From: Dermatophagoides farinae
Taxonomy: Eukaryota > Arthropoda > Arachnida > Sarcoptiformes > Pyroglyphidae
Reading direction: 5' to 3'
Assembly (NCBI RefSeq): GCF_024713945.1
Contig: NC_134686.1
Coordinates: forward strand, 1,760,001-1,824,000
Length of the DNA stretch: 64,000 bases
Below the pieces are notes generated by a model. That model was not told the DNA's origin and made no database searches. It was given only the letters and a program-made list of their open reading frames with translations. The first letter of the stretch is position 1. The number at the start of each line of letters is the position of its first letter. Below, in pieces: positions 42,421 to 56,199 of this stretch. The position numbers were made by a program, and so were the translations under genes.

Positions 42421-42440
42421 ATCGATCGATCGATCGATCG
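42421..42440. repeat. (ATCG)5 self-complementary repeat
   Basis: Five perfect ATCG units. The tract is its own reverse complement and could fold back on itself. Confidence 0.9.
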
Positions 42441-44521
42441 AATGAAATCATTTCACATTTGAACACAAATATCATCATCATATCAAACATTTTAATCAAT
42501 TAAATTTGGCTAATAAACACTGTATTTTTATGTCATAAACATACACACACACACACAGTGTGTGTGTTAAAAATGACACTAATAATAAACCTTTTCATTA
42601 TCATCATTATATCTAAATAATATCGTATGACGCCCAATTCATTCAACTTTATTATTATTATCACCACCACCACCACCACCATCACCACCATCACCACTAT
42701 CACCACACAATCATCTAAACATAATAGAATGGAATAAATTATTACTGTTTCAACTTATATTTGGGCGTTGATCAATTTATTATTATTGGCAACAACAAAA
42801 ACAACAACAACAACAAAGACAAGCTAGAAAGAAAAATTATCAAATTTCCTATAACTGTTATTTATTGTCCGGTTGTTGTTGTTGTTGTTGTATCGTCGTT
42901 TGTTTGAATTCCCCTGTTGGCCATTGGTCAATACCGGAAAAAGAAAACCAACAACAACAACAACAACAACAATGGAAAACAAACAACAATGGTGTGTTGA
43001 AAACAGTGAACAGTTTGTTATCAATTTCATAGGATTTATCATATATACACAAACCAAAAATAAATACAAAACACAATTGAATTCAATCAACAACACACAC
43101 ACACACACACACACACATGGAAAAACAGACACTGAATTAATAATGAATCAAGAAAAAAAATACAAAGAATAAAGAATAAGATACACACACACAGATACAA
43201 GAACAGTTTAACAGAATAAACGGAAAAAAATTACTCAAGTTTTTTTTTGGAACACCATAAATAAATGGATGAATGAATGAATGAATGGAGAAAACAAGGA
43301 AAAAAAAGAACAACCAAAAATATCAACATAACAAAAAACAAAAAAAAAACACACAAAAAAACAAAACAAAACAAAACACCATTGAATATAACGATTTAAG
43401 AGTTGTCACTATATTCATTTGTAGGTTGTTGTTATTATTATTATTATTAAACCATACAAATGGTTATCATATCTTCAATGATCATCACGATGATGATGAT
43501 GATGATAATAGGTACGTGAATCAAATAAAACAATCATAACATCATCATCATCATAAATCAAAATTAATTAAATGTAATTTGTTGATGTTGGAAGATAAAT
43601 TCCTTTGTTGTTGTTGATTGTAATTGTTATTGAATGTCTTGAGATTGAACTAGTCATCATCATTGTTTTTTTATTATCATTCAATGATGGCATCAAGTGA
43701 TGATGATAACGATGATCATCATCATCATAATGTCTGATTCGCATACTCAAGATAAATATCTATGGATACTAATATAAATACTATACAGCTAAAAAAAATA
43801 AAAAAAACCGGATTTTGATTAATTGGATCATTTTTTTTTGAAAAATAAGCATAAATTGAACACTTTGGATGGAACAATAAATGAAAAGGGATCAGTGGTG
43901 AAAAAAAATGGATATAAAATTTCATTTTCAATTGAATGGTGATAATGAAATTTCATTTCATTTGATTCCATTTTTTTGATTCAATAAATTTTTCATTCCA
44001 AAAATAGCACACACACACACTGATGATGATGATGATGATGAACACCAATAATTGAATTTTTTTTTCGTAAAAAAAGAAAGAAAATTTTGACCAGAAAAAA
44101 GAAGCGAAAGCAAAAAAAAAAAAGATGAACAAACCTTTCTCATTTATTTTCATCAAATGTAATTTGATTAACGAATCCCCATCGATGGATTCAATTCGTT
44201 ATTTTATTTTTTTTTTAAAAACGGTGATGATGGTGGTGCTGGTGGTGGTGGTGGTGGTGGTTGATGAATTGCTCGTTGATGAATGAAAACAGTGAATTTT
44301 TGATTATAAAAAAAAAATGAAACTGTGTGAACCAAATCTCAAATCCTAAAATATAAACCGGAAATCCTGTACAGTCTACTGTACAGCAAACAAACAAAAA
44401 AAAAATCTAATTTTCATAAATGACAAACAAAAACATAAAAAAAACTGAAAAACTAAAAAATAAACGGAACTCACACATTCCACATACGGTGATTATTGTT
44501 GTCGTTGATTATTGTTATCGT

Positions 44522-44555
<34 letters not shown>

Positions 44556-46327
44556 GCTGGTGAAACATTCTGATGAATGTGTGTGTGTGTGTGTGTGTGC
44601 AGCAAACAAACAAACAAAAAATTGAATAAATGACCACAGATAATTCTAATATTCTTTCAAGAATTTGGTCCGGAATAAAAACATTGAGCCATGAGCAAAA
44701 CAACGACAACAACAACAGAAAAAATGTTTGATAATAAAATGACGACAATGATGATGATGATGATGATAATGTTCAAGAATGGGGTAATGACAATCGAATA
44801 AATAAATAAACAAAACAAAACAAAAAAAAGCGCGGAAATTATAGAATGGCGATAACGACAGTAATGAGGCTACAAAATGGTAGATATAGACGACGACGAC
44901 GACGACGACGGCACATACATCACTGAATGTTTTGACATTTTCACATAGATTTTCCTATAGGAATTCAAAATTCTAGAAAAATAAAAAATAAAAAATTTTC
45001 GATTATCAATTATTTGATCGGAAAATAAAAAAAAAAAATTGAAAAGAAAATCCAATCATACACACATAAAATGCAAAAAAAAAACGAAAAACATATATTC
45101 ATTGAAATCGTTAATATAATGGTTAAATGAGAAAGAAAAACAAATCTAAAAAAAATTTTCATATATGATCAAAATTGACTTGTCGAACTGACTGTCAATC
45201 TTTCTCAGTGTGTGTGTGTGTATGTTGCACTTACTTTTGTAAAATATTGCTAGTTATATTTCGAGAATTTGTCGCTTGTTGTTGGTCGCACATATAAAAT
45301 AACCGTAAAAAAAATAGACGACGACGACAACGACGACGATGTTGATGACAATGATGTGATGATCGAAGTTAAAATCTAAACCATGAATGAATTGAAAACT
45401 AAAAATGTGTGCAATCTCCGGTGCCCGTCATTGATCATCACCATCATCATCATCGTTGTTCCTTGTATAAATTGCAAAACAAATTTTTTTTTTGATGCGC
45501 TTGCGTGTCTACTTGTGTGTGTGTGTGTGTGTCTGTCTTATTTGATTTTCAATGCACGATTAAAATAAGAATAAAAATAAAAAATTCGACAAACACACAC
45601 AAACCAGAATATATGGGGAATCAGAGAGAATGAACCTCGAACTACATTTCGAATATTTCGACTGAGTCGACGTCATTGTTGTCGTAGTAGTCGTCATAAT
45701 CATCATCATCATCAACATCGACATCATTTTTTTTTGTTGGACAATTTTCATTTCTCTTCACAATATATATCACATTTAAAAATGGCTTTAATAATACGAT
45801 TATTATTAGCTAGTGGCAATAAATAAACATATTATTATTATTATCATTAATAATACGACGATTATTACCGAAAATTATTATTATTATTATTATTATCCAA
45901 ACGAAAGAAAAATTATTGGAACAAAACCAAAATCAAAAAAAAAGAGTAAGGAGAAAAAATAAATCAGTAGCAACTGATTAGTAGATTTTATTTTTTTTTT
46001 TTATCTTGCTTGTTTCCTCCTTATGTTTTTTCGATATTTTTTTTTTCGTTTCTTGTTATCGATGAATCACTGTGTCTGTGTGTGTGTTTGTGTGTCTGAA
46101 TGTCGATAACGAAAAAAAAAACTTTCGTTTCTAAACATCACCATCACCATCATTACCATCACCATCACCATCATCATCAGATATCTTAATTATAATGTGA
46201 AAATAGTTTGCTGTTAACACACACACACACACATTTATATAGATAGATTCTATAAATTCCATTGTAGACTTACACTACATTATTATCATCATCATTATTG
46301 AAAATAATAATCTGTGTGTGTGTGTAC

Positions 46328-46328
<1 letters not shown>

Positions 46329-46361
<33 letters not shown>
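46329..46361. repeat. Poly(A) tract of about 33 bases
   Basis: One of the longest homopolymers in the window. It follows a (GT)n tract and lies in gene-free DNA. Its length in the assembly may not be exact. Confidence 0.9.
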
Positions 46362-46362
<1 letters not shown>

Positions 46363-47485
46363 ACCCGAACAAAAATGACAATAAACTTCCGGACCATCAA
46401 GAATCAAGGAAAAAAAAATCTAAGAATATTTCGAACAAACATTTCCCGAAAATATAAACATTTGGATTTTTTTTCTCGATTTCGATTCTATTTTTTTTTT
46501 CATTCTGGAATTGATTTTTAATTTCTTCATTTTCGTTTTCATTTCGTTTCTTATTGAATTCAAAATGTATGCACACACACACACACACAGACGCATACGC
46601 ACCAAAGCAATGGTGTAATCCTTGTTGTTGTCGTTAGATTTCCTGGATGAAAAATACGCGATCCCTAGTGATTTTGAATATCCGAAATAATTGATGTGAT
46701 GATTGGAAATGAGAAAGAAAGAATCAAACAAATAAACCAATGACGATGATGACGATAATCATCTTCATTTTGTGATGATGAATGAAAAAAAAAATCTAAA
46801 ACAAACATCACCATCATCATGATGATCAAACAGACAAAATCGATTTTTTCAATATTCTTTTTTTTTAATTTGAATTCGAGAAATAATAAAAAAAAAACAT
46901 AATTGACGTGTGTGTGGGTGGGTGTGTATGCGGGTGTTTGTGGAAAAAAAATGAAATGAAAAAAACAAACAATCAATGAAAAATAGAAAGACAAATAGAA
47001 AAAAAAAATCATTTCATTTCATTTGATTTGATTTGATATTATTAAAGCGTCAATCAATCAATCAATCAATTGATGAGAGAACGAATGAGAGAGAAATTGG
47101 AAAAATTATATTTATATTTATATATATTGAATACCCAGAGATCATCTATTACCGTTTTTTTTCGTTTTGTTTCTTGTTCAAAATTGATACATAATTTATC
47201 AATTTGATGTTTGTGTTGATGTGTGTGAAAAATTTTCTACAAGTTATCATCATCATATTGTTTATATATCCAGGTGAAATTAATATAATCATGTGATGTA
47301 TGTTAATTAGGTGATCAGAATATAATTGAAAGAAAAAAAATAAAATTTCATTATCAGCTAAGAAGAAAAAAAACATTGCAGCCTGAATATATTGTTGACA
47401 AGTTGCAAGTTGATGCCTTGTGTATTCGGGGATTAAAAAATATGATGATGATGATGATGATTAGGATTTGAGGTTTTTTTTTGCT

Positions 47486-47491
47486 TTTATT
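47486..47491 (-). terminator. Putative polyadenylation signal, RING-H2 gene
   Basis: AATAAA on the minus strand about 276 bases beyond the RING-H2 stop codon. It is the nearest such hexamer I found, and the assignment is by position only. Confidence 0.3.
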
Positions 47492-47766
47492 TTCGCTTTG
47501 TTATTGTTGTTGTTGTTGTTTTTTTTTTCGTTTTTTCATCCATTTTGAATGAATAACGAAAAAAAGGCACAATATGGATATATCGTTATCGTTGTTGTTG
47601 TTGATTTTTTTTTTTTTTTTTGATGAAAAAAATTTGATGGATGAAAACATTATGGATTCAATGATTTGATGATCAATAAATTTTTTTTTGTATTGACTTA
47701 GAATTAAAATATAATCAATCAATCAATCAACCAATCAATAGAATGAATCGAATCATTAAAATTGAT

Positions 47767-49507
<1,741 letters not shown>

Positions 49508-50541
49508 TATTCTTCAAATATAAACGAAATTTTAATGGCGAAAATTCTATTTATCAATTCCAATATGTTTGTTTTGTTTAAGCAAGAAAAAAAATGAAAA
49601 AAATTTATGCAAACAAGAAAAGAAAAAACCCAGCGAACAAAAAAAAAATCGAAAATGAGCAAGTAAAAGAAAGAACAGCAAACAACAACAACAACATCGA
49701 AAAAAAAACAACAACATCAACATCACAGAAAGACAGACAGACACAAAAGCTTGAAAATTTCATTTGTGCCGTTCATAAATATCAGTCCAGTAAAAAAAAA
49801 AATTTTTTTTTCTTTTCGAGAACTTTAAATTTTCAAAAATAAATGAAAAAGAAGTGAAATTCAAAAACTTAGAATTTTTAAAATTATTATTATTACTGTG
49901 TGATTGATTATTAAAAACAAAAGAAAACATTGTCTATAAAAAAAATGATTCATACGTTATCCAACAACAACAACAAACAAAAATCAATATCCAATCAATT
50001 ATTGCAATCGAAAATTACAAAGAAAAAAAAATCATGAGAAAATTCAGGGAATAAAAATGAAAATTCTTCTTCATCGTCATCGTCTTCATCGTCTTTTTGT
50101 TATTGCTATTATCGTCAGTATTATGCCAGACGTGATCAAGAACAAATGACAGGTAAAAAGAATTTGTTGGCCGAGCTGTTCGTCGTATCTTGGCGACATG
50201 AATTTTTTTTTTCAAAAGTTATGTAATTTTTTTTTCATTTGAGAAATATAAAGAAAAAACTTTTGGCTTTTGATTATATACTGTTTTTGTTGCAAATATA
50301 TGAAACTTTTTGACGTACATTCAAAAAAACACAGACAAAGTATATATATAGATGAGCCAGATATGTTTTTTTTTGTTTAAATTTTGTTTTTCACGTCTTT
50401 TTTTGTCTTAAATCGAATATATATAAGATAAATTAACCCAGTTTTTTTGTTCTCTTCTTTTTTGTGATTAGTTTGGTAGTTAGCTGTCAATGGTGGTGGT
50501 GGTGGTTTCGCAAGCAACGTTTCGTTATTCTGGTTAAATGA
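49508..50541. promoter_or_regulatory. Shared upstream region of divergent RING-H2 and WDSUB1 genes
   Basis: The RING-H2 start codon (minus) and the WDSUB1 start codon (plus) face away from each other across about 1.03 kb with no gene between them. This region must hold both promoters and both 5' UTRs. A (GGT)n stretch followed by TTTCGCAAGCAACGTTTCG lies near 50490-50523, just before WDSUB1. I see no certain TATA box or initiator. Confidence 0.5.
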
Positions 50542-52707
50542 ATGAAAAAAAACAAAAAAAATATGTCTTCAGAAACATTGTATCAAATATTAACTGGTCA
50601 TCAATCGGATGTAAATTGGATAGATTTTAATGGCCATCGTAAATTGGTTAGCTGTTCAAATGATCGTACCATTAGGCTTTGGGAATCAAATGATCAACAA
50701 TATTTTGATAAACCAAAATTATCCACATTGATTGGACATGAATATGGTGTTAATTGTGTACGTTATTCACCATTCGGTACTATTATTGCATCAGCATCTA
50801 CTGATGGTTGTATTATTCTGTGGAATAGTCAGGTTAGTTTTTCTATTTTTTTTCATCTTCATTATTCATTTTTAATTAATTAATTATAATCAATCAATCA
50901 ATTCACATCAAGAATGGTGAACAAGTATTAAAAATGATGCATGAATCAAGAAGTGCAATACGTGTCTGTTGTTTTTCACCATCATCAGCATTATTAGCAT
51001 CCGGTGCTGATGATGAAACATTAGTCGTTTGGGATATTAGTACAAGAACACGTATAAAGTAAGTGGTGGTTTTTTTTTCTTTGCTTTGAATTTACTAATT
51101 TCCATATATGATTCATATGTAGAACATTATATAAACATGATGCAAAAATAACTGGCTGTTCATTTACACCTGATAGTACATATATGATTTCATGTTCAAG
51201 TTCAGGTGATCTAAAATTATGGGACACAAAATATGGAAATGTTTCCTATCTAATGACATATGAAGTTGCACATGATCTTGGTGTTTTAGGTTGTGATTTT
51301 AGTTCACAATATGAAGTGAATGGTAAATAATATAATATTTGCTTGTTTGTTTGTTTGTTTATTTGTTTGATTGATTGATTGATTAATGGTGGACAAATAT
51401 ACAATACTGCCCATAATAGTTGCCGATGGTCCATTACAAAGTTTTTATCTATTAGCAACATGTGGAAATGATGATTTAGTCAAATTATGGCATATAAGTG
51501 GTGGCCTTAATTGTTCAATAACATTATCACATACATTAATTGGTCATAATGCTAATGTTAATTGTTGTAAATTCTCAATGGATGGTTCATTATTAGCATC
51601 GGCGTATGTATATTCATTTCATTTTAGAATAATCCAAGATCCAAGACAATAAATGTTTTTTTTTGCATTCAAACAAACAAAAAAATAGTGGCGGTGATAA
51701 AATGGTTATTGTTTGGGATCCAAAAATTGGCCAAATGATCCATCGTTTAGATGGACATAAACGTTATGTAACCAGTTGTGCATTTTCTGATGATAATCAA
51801 TTATTAGCATCCGGTTCTAATGATCAAACAATAATTGTTTGGCATTTGAATAAAATTAAAGTTAAACATATTAATATACGAGCGACAACACAACGACAAT
51901 ATTCAGATGAATCAATAAATAATAATCAATCAATAAATCAGCAGAAAAAAATGTTAAATAAACATTCATTATCATCATCATCAACATCATCACAGGAACA
52001 GCAGCAGCAACAACAACAAAATGAAAATGATTTATTTCGGAAAAAATTCCCTACCGAATGGAATCCGGATGATGTTTGTGATTGGCTTTCATCATTAGGT
52101 CTTGGACGGTATACGAAAATATTTCGTAAAAATGAAATCGATGGTCCAGAATTGTTACATCTAACACATGATGCTTTACTTACAAATCTACGAATCGGTA
52201 TACTAATTTTTTTTTGTCTACCTATCAATCAATCAATCAATCAATTCATTTTTTTTCTCATCCACTCACAGAACCTTTAGGTCATCGGAATAAAATTCTT
52301 CGTAGTAGTTTGTTTCTAAAAAATCCATTATGGTTGAATACAGATGAAATGGAAAATGAACGTATACATAAACCGATGGAATTTTGTTGTCCAATCACCA
52401 AAGATGTTATGAATGATCCGGTTGTTGCTTCAGGTTTGAAGAAAATTTAAAAAAATTTTGTTCATCAAATCTAAAATCATATCTGTTGTTGTTGTTGTTG
52501 TTGACGTTTTTTTTTTTTGCTTTAAATTATATAGATGGACATTCATATGAACGATTAGCAATGCAAAAATGGATAACCGATGGAAATGTTACTAGTCCAT
52601 TGACAAATGAAATACTTGCCAGTCAAATATTGACACCAAATTATAATCTAAGAAGTTTGATACAAAAATTTCGTAGTACAATACCACCAATACCATTAAA
52701 AGATTGA
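50542..52707 (+). CDS. WDSUB1: WDSUB1: WD-repeat, SAM and U-box protein
   Basis: Seven exons, 50542-50832, 50913-51058, 51123-51322, 51420-51603, 51689-52197, 52272-52433 and 52535-52707, give 554 aa with all phases matching (human WDSUB1 is about 476 aa). WD40 repeats fill roughly residues 10-310, with repeated GH...V, S/D-rich and LWD/VWD ends (TIRLWES, LVVWD, LKLWD, LVKLWH, VIVWDP, IIVWHL). After a Gln/Ser-rich linker comes a SAM domain (about 398-445: WNPDDVCDWLSSLGLGRY). Last is a U-box (about 470-535: PMEFCCPITKDVMNDPVVAS, then DGHSYERLAMQKWI). The U-box suggests E3 ubiquitin ligase activity; WD and SAM domains would bind partners. The first Met is followed by a Lys/Asn-rich stretch, and a second Met at 50563 is an equally good start. 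Domain order identifies the family firmly. Confidence 0.93.
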
Positions 52708-53180
52708 TTCAAATTCGATTCATTTATCTGTCTCTGTTGTCGTTATGATGTCATATATAGTCGTATTAAAATAACAGAAAAAAATAAAGTTTTTTTCGAT
52801 AATTTTAAAAATTCCAATTTACAAGTATTTAGTATACAGTGGCCAATAATGATGGCCAGAGGTAATGGATGAGAGCAAAACAAAACAAAAAAAAAAAAGA
52901 CTAAAACGACGATGAAGATGAAGAAACAAGAGTCAAGGTTAACGTGTTAGTATGTTGTGTTAGTGATGGATACTATTTTTCTCTCAAAAATTTTCTTGTT
53001 TGTAATGTTGGTCAAATGTTTTTTTTTCTATATAGAAAAAAAACAAGGTCAATCAAATGGTGTTTATGTAAAAAGTGAGTGTACGCGACTAGAGTTTGTT
53101 CTATTACCACTGTAATCACATTTGTATGAATGCAACAAATCAACAAATCAACTGGTCAATCAAAACAAAACAAAAAAAAA
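52708..53180. other. Intergenic region WDSUB1 to DHRSX
   Basis: A 473-bp gap. It holds a candidate WDSUB1 polyadenylation signal at 52783 and must contain the promoter and 5' UTR of the next gene. No other gene seen. Confidence 0.6.
52783..52788 (+). terminator. Putative polyadenylation signal, WDSUB1
   Basis: AATAAA 76 bases after the WDSUB1 stop codon, followed by a T-rich stretch, a typical arrangement. Confidence 0.5.
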
Positions 53181-54602
53181 ATGACCGAATTAACAATATC
53201 CGAACCAGGATTCAAAGATGTTTGGCTACGAAAATTTCAAATTTTCATCAATAAATTCATATTCATTCTATGGACCGGTATATTAATCTATGCTGTTGGT
53301 CCATATTATTCCATACGTGAATTGTTTAGACATTTACAAATATTCGGTAAGTATGGTTTGATAATCATTCATTACATACATATATTTAGATTTGATTTTT
53401 TTTTTCATCATTTCGAAATTTACATCATCAATCACAAAATGATATGATATATGATATTATTAGGTTTCAAAAAACTTGATTACAGTAAAGAATTTGGTGA
53501 TATTGATTTACATGGAAAAATTTGTGTTATAACCGGCGGTACTCGTGGTATCGGTATGGAAGTATGTAGATATTTAGTTGGAAAAAATTGTCAAATCATT
53601 ACGGCAACATCAACGTTGAAAGATGATGCCAACGATATGATGATTGAACAGGCGAAAAGAAAATTAATAACAAAAATCGATCCATCATTATTATCAAGTA
53701 ATAACCGAAATCAAATTACTTTACTGCCATTGGATCTATCATCAATGGATTCGGTGGCAAAATTTGCCACACAAATCAAGATGAGATGTAATAAAATTGA
53801 TTATTTGGTAATTGAGATTATTTCTACCATATAGTTAAGGATTATTAAAATTTTTTCTTTCAAAATTAATTTAGATATGCAATGGTGGTGTAATGTTTGT
53901 ACCATACAATATAACCAATGATCATTTCGAACAACATATGGCCATTAATTATTATGGTCATTGTTTATTGATTGCTAAATTATTACCATTATTATCATCA
54001 ACAAATGAACAACAACAACAACAACAACAACCAGGACGTATTATAATGGTTTCATCTGGTGCACATCATGCTAGTTTTGGTATTCGTCTTCATGATCTAA
54101 ATTCAATGAAATTATTTTCCATTTATCATTCATATTGTCAATCAAAATTATGTCAAATAATGTTTACTTATCAATTTAATCGTTGGCTACTATTGAATGA
54201 TCAAATGTAACAATAAATTGTCTTCATCCAGGAATGTGTCGTACTGGTCTAATGAATGCATTCAATTTTATTCGTTATATTTGGCTAATTCGAGAATCAC
54301 CATTATTTCGTGTTAGTATTTTTGTTTTGTTTTTTTTGAAAAGAATAAAAATATTAATAAATTTTTTTCTACTCCAAAAAAAAAAAAAACTCAAGTCTGC
54401 TGCTGATGGTGCCGAAACAATATTGTTTACAACATTATCACGAAAAATTGAAACAATAAGTGGTGAATATTTTGAAGATTGTCAACGGCAACGATCCAGT
54501 CAATTGTCATATGATTTATGGATGCAGAAACAACTTTGGCAACAAACATGGAATGATTTACGTACATGGCTTACAAATGATGAAATTGAAAAATTTTTTT
54601 GA
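53181..54602 (+). CDS. DHRSX: DHRSX-like short-chain dehydrogenase/reductase, apparent 1-base frameshift
   Basis: Exons: 53181-53346, 53464-53807, 53875-54311 and 54396-54602. Within the third, reading must shift by one base near 54203-54206. Before it the frame reads ...RWLLLNDQ and then stops; after it VTINCLHPGMCRTGLMNAF continues, as in DHRSX. Corrected length would be about 384 aa (human about 330). Seen: an N-terminal membrane-anchor-like segment (about 19-45), the Rossmann nucleotide motif TGGTRGIG (about 79-86), a CNGG where the family has NNAG, the Ser in MVSSGAHH, and the catalytic YCQSK (Tyr257, Lys261). SDRs of this type reduce or oxidise carbonyl/hydroxyl groups with NAD(P). DHRSX is membrane-linked and has been tied to polyprenol/dolichol metabolism. 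The shift may be an assembly error or a real lesion. An in-frame ATG at 53130 could extend the start. Confidence 0.82.
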
Positions 54603-54773
54603 TTTCAGCAATTTGATTTTTTTTCCACTTTCCAAACAAACAAACAAAAAAAAAAAAAAAACATTTCGGTTTTCATTAATTATTTTCGGTCCATTGATTT
54701 GATTTGTTTACTTACTTACTTACTTATTTATTTACTTACTAACAAACAAATCCAAGGCCTATTGGGCAAATCA

Positions 54774-54779
54774 AATAAA
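54774..54779 (+). terminator. Putative polyadenylation signal, DHRSX gene
   Basis: AATAAA 172 bases downstream of the DHRSX stop codon. Confidence 0.35.
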
Positions 54780-54961
54780 CATTTTTTGATTGTTGATGTT
54801 GAAAATTGTAATCATTTTTTTTCCTCACTTTGATCATTGACATTTTTATCATCATTGATGTTGTGGATGGTGATCGTTGTTGATCATCGGTTTTTTTTTG
54901 TTTGTTTGTTTGTTTGTTTCGAATGAAATTTCAAAATTTGAAAATTTAATTTAAAAAATCA

Positions 54962-54967
54962 TTTATT
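54962..54967 (-). terminator. Putative polyadenylation signal, BTB gene
   Basis: AATAAA on the minus strand, 93 bases downstream of the BTB gene stop codon. Confidence 0.35.
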
Positions 54968-55059
54968 ATATTATGTATAGAAAATCACAGAAAAACAAAA
55001 CAAAATCAGAATCCAAATGTTTATGTAAAATAAAAATATTATTGTGTATTTTAAAATCA

Positions 55060-56199
55060 TCACCAAAAATAATAGGTATTTCGTAAACGACGTAAAAAAT
55101 ATGCACGTTTTTCTCTGATTAATTCCCAAATTTTATTGGATAAATATTCAAGATTATAAACTTGTGCTAAACGATATATTTCAATCATCGATAGCCAACA
55201 ATTTGTATCATCATTACTACTGGTGATATCGACATGTTGTCGTTGTTGTTGTTCAATGCCATTCACATTATAATAATCTTTCGGTATAATAATATCGGTA
55301 ACAGCCAATTCGGTTGTAAAATTACGCAATTTTTGTACAAATTCATCTGAATATGTAAGTTCAAGATAATCAAAGAAATATTTACTACAAACAAGTACAC
55401 AATCGAATAGAAAATCTAATGAATCTTGATCCGGTTGTCGTTGTTGTTGTTGTTGTTGTTGGCTGCAAGTATCCATTTGTTGTTGTTGTTGTTGTTGTTG
55501 TTGTTCAATATTATTATTATCATCAATAGCCGTGGCTAATAATCGATTCATTATCATACGGAATGCATCTTGATTTTCATTTTCAATAATTTCAATTTCA
55601 TTCATATCGATTATAGCCGATGATGTGCACTGTTGTTGTTGTTGTTCATTATCAATCGAATCATCATTATCATCATTTTTATTATTATTATAAAAATGAA
55701 TTAGTGCATTAAAAAATTGGCTCGATTGACATAGAATATTACTTGGTACTGTGGTATGTAAAACCAAATGAAAACAAAAAAAAAATCCAAGATCAATAAA
55801 TTAATGACAATAGAAAAATCATATATCATATATACCTTTATAATGATGATCACAAATTTTAACAACAACAAATGGTGGAATCATCATTTTTAATGGTAAA
55901 ATTCTACGATGATAATAATTTTGATGATGATGATGATGATGATGATGGTGATGGTGATGATGATTATGTCTAATCCATCGATGACAATGATGATGATGAT
56001 TATGATTTAAATTCATGTGACGATAATATTGTTGACTATGATTATTACTATTATAATGACGATAACGATGATGATGATGTTGATGATTTGACGATGAACG
56101 AACCGTATTGTTGTTCGTCGTATCGTTTGTCGATGCCGATGTCGATGATGATGATGATGATGATGATGACATTGTATTGTTGATATTGGAAAATTTCAT
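55060..56199 (-). CDS. BTB/POZ-domain-like protein with poly-His and poly-Gln inserts
   Basis: Two exons, 56199-55836 and 55748-55060, joined through a split Val codon, give 350 aa. Exon 1 encodes a Ser-rich start and a long His/Asn/Arg-rich stretch, then PPFVVVKICDHHYK. Exon 2 begins VPSNILCQSSQFFNALI. Read together, VVVKICDHHYKVPSNILCQSSQFF looks like the first half of a BTB/POZ fold (strand, strand, helix). The middle is broken by acidic and poly-Gln runs. The C-terminal part (LDFLFDCVLVCSKYFFDYLEL and WLSMIEIYRLAQVYNLEYL) has the helical look of the rest of a BTB and a BACK-like segment. BTB domains dimerise and often recruit Cullin-3. No Kelch repeats, zinc fingers or other partner domain follow. 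The function is unknown and the BTB call is moderate. The start could be the first or second Met. Confidence 0.6.

Larger units (their letters stand above)
33098..47766. other. 14.7-kb gene-free, microsatellite-rich interval
   Basis: No segment here shows a conserved motif, a long non-repetitive open frame or paired splice signals that join into a recognisable protein. The many open frames are simple-sequence products (GAT/ATC, CAA/GTT, CA/TG, A/T runs). The one compositional outlier is a GC-rich patch near 40844-40870. The first kilobases should contain the DGK promoter. The last should contain the 3' UTR of the RING-H2 gene, with a candidate polyadenylation signal at 47486-47491 (minus strand). 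Confidence 0.55.
54603..55059. other. Convergent intergenic region DHRSX / BTB gene
   Basis: A 457-bp gap between two genes ending toward each other. AATAAA at 54774-54779 (plus) may serve DHRSX, and TTTATT at 54962-54967 (AATAAA on minus) may serve the BTB gene. The rest is CTTA and TTTG repeats. Confidence 0.5.

Noticed and set aside
42543-42568. (AC)n facing (GT)n, a possible hairpin
   Set aside because: Two neighbouring dinucleotide tracts pair by default, with no unique sequence in the arms.
42858-43132. Cys/Val-rich frames flanking (CAA)n
   Set aside because: They are repeat translations in several frames with no consistent coding signal.
54207-54237. Possible mini-intron (GTAACA...CAG) to explain the DHRSX frameshift
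   Set aside because: It would be about 31 bases, would delete the conserved VTINCLHPG block, and does not restore the correct frame.
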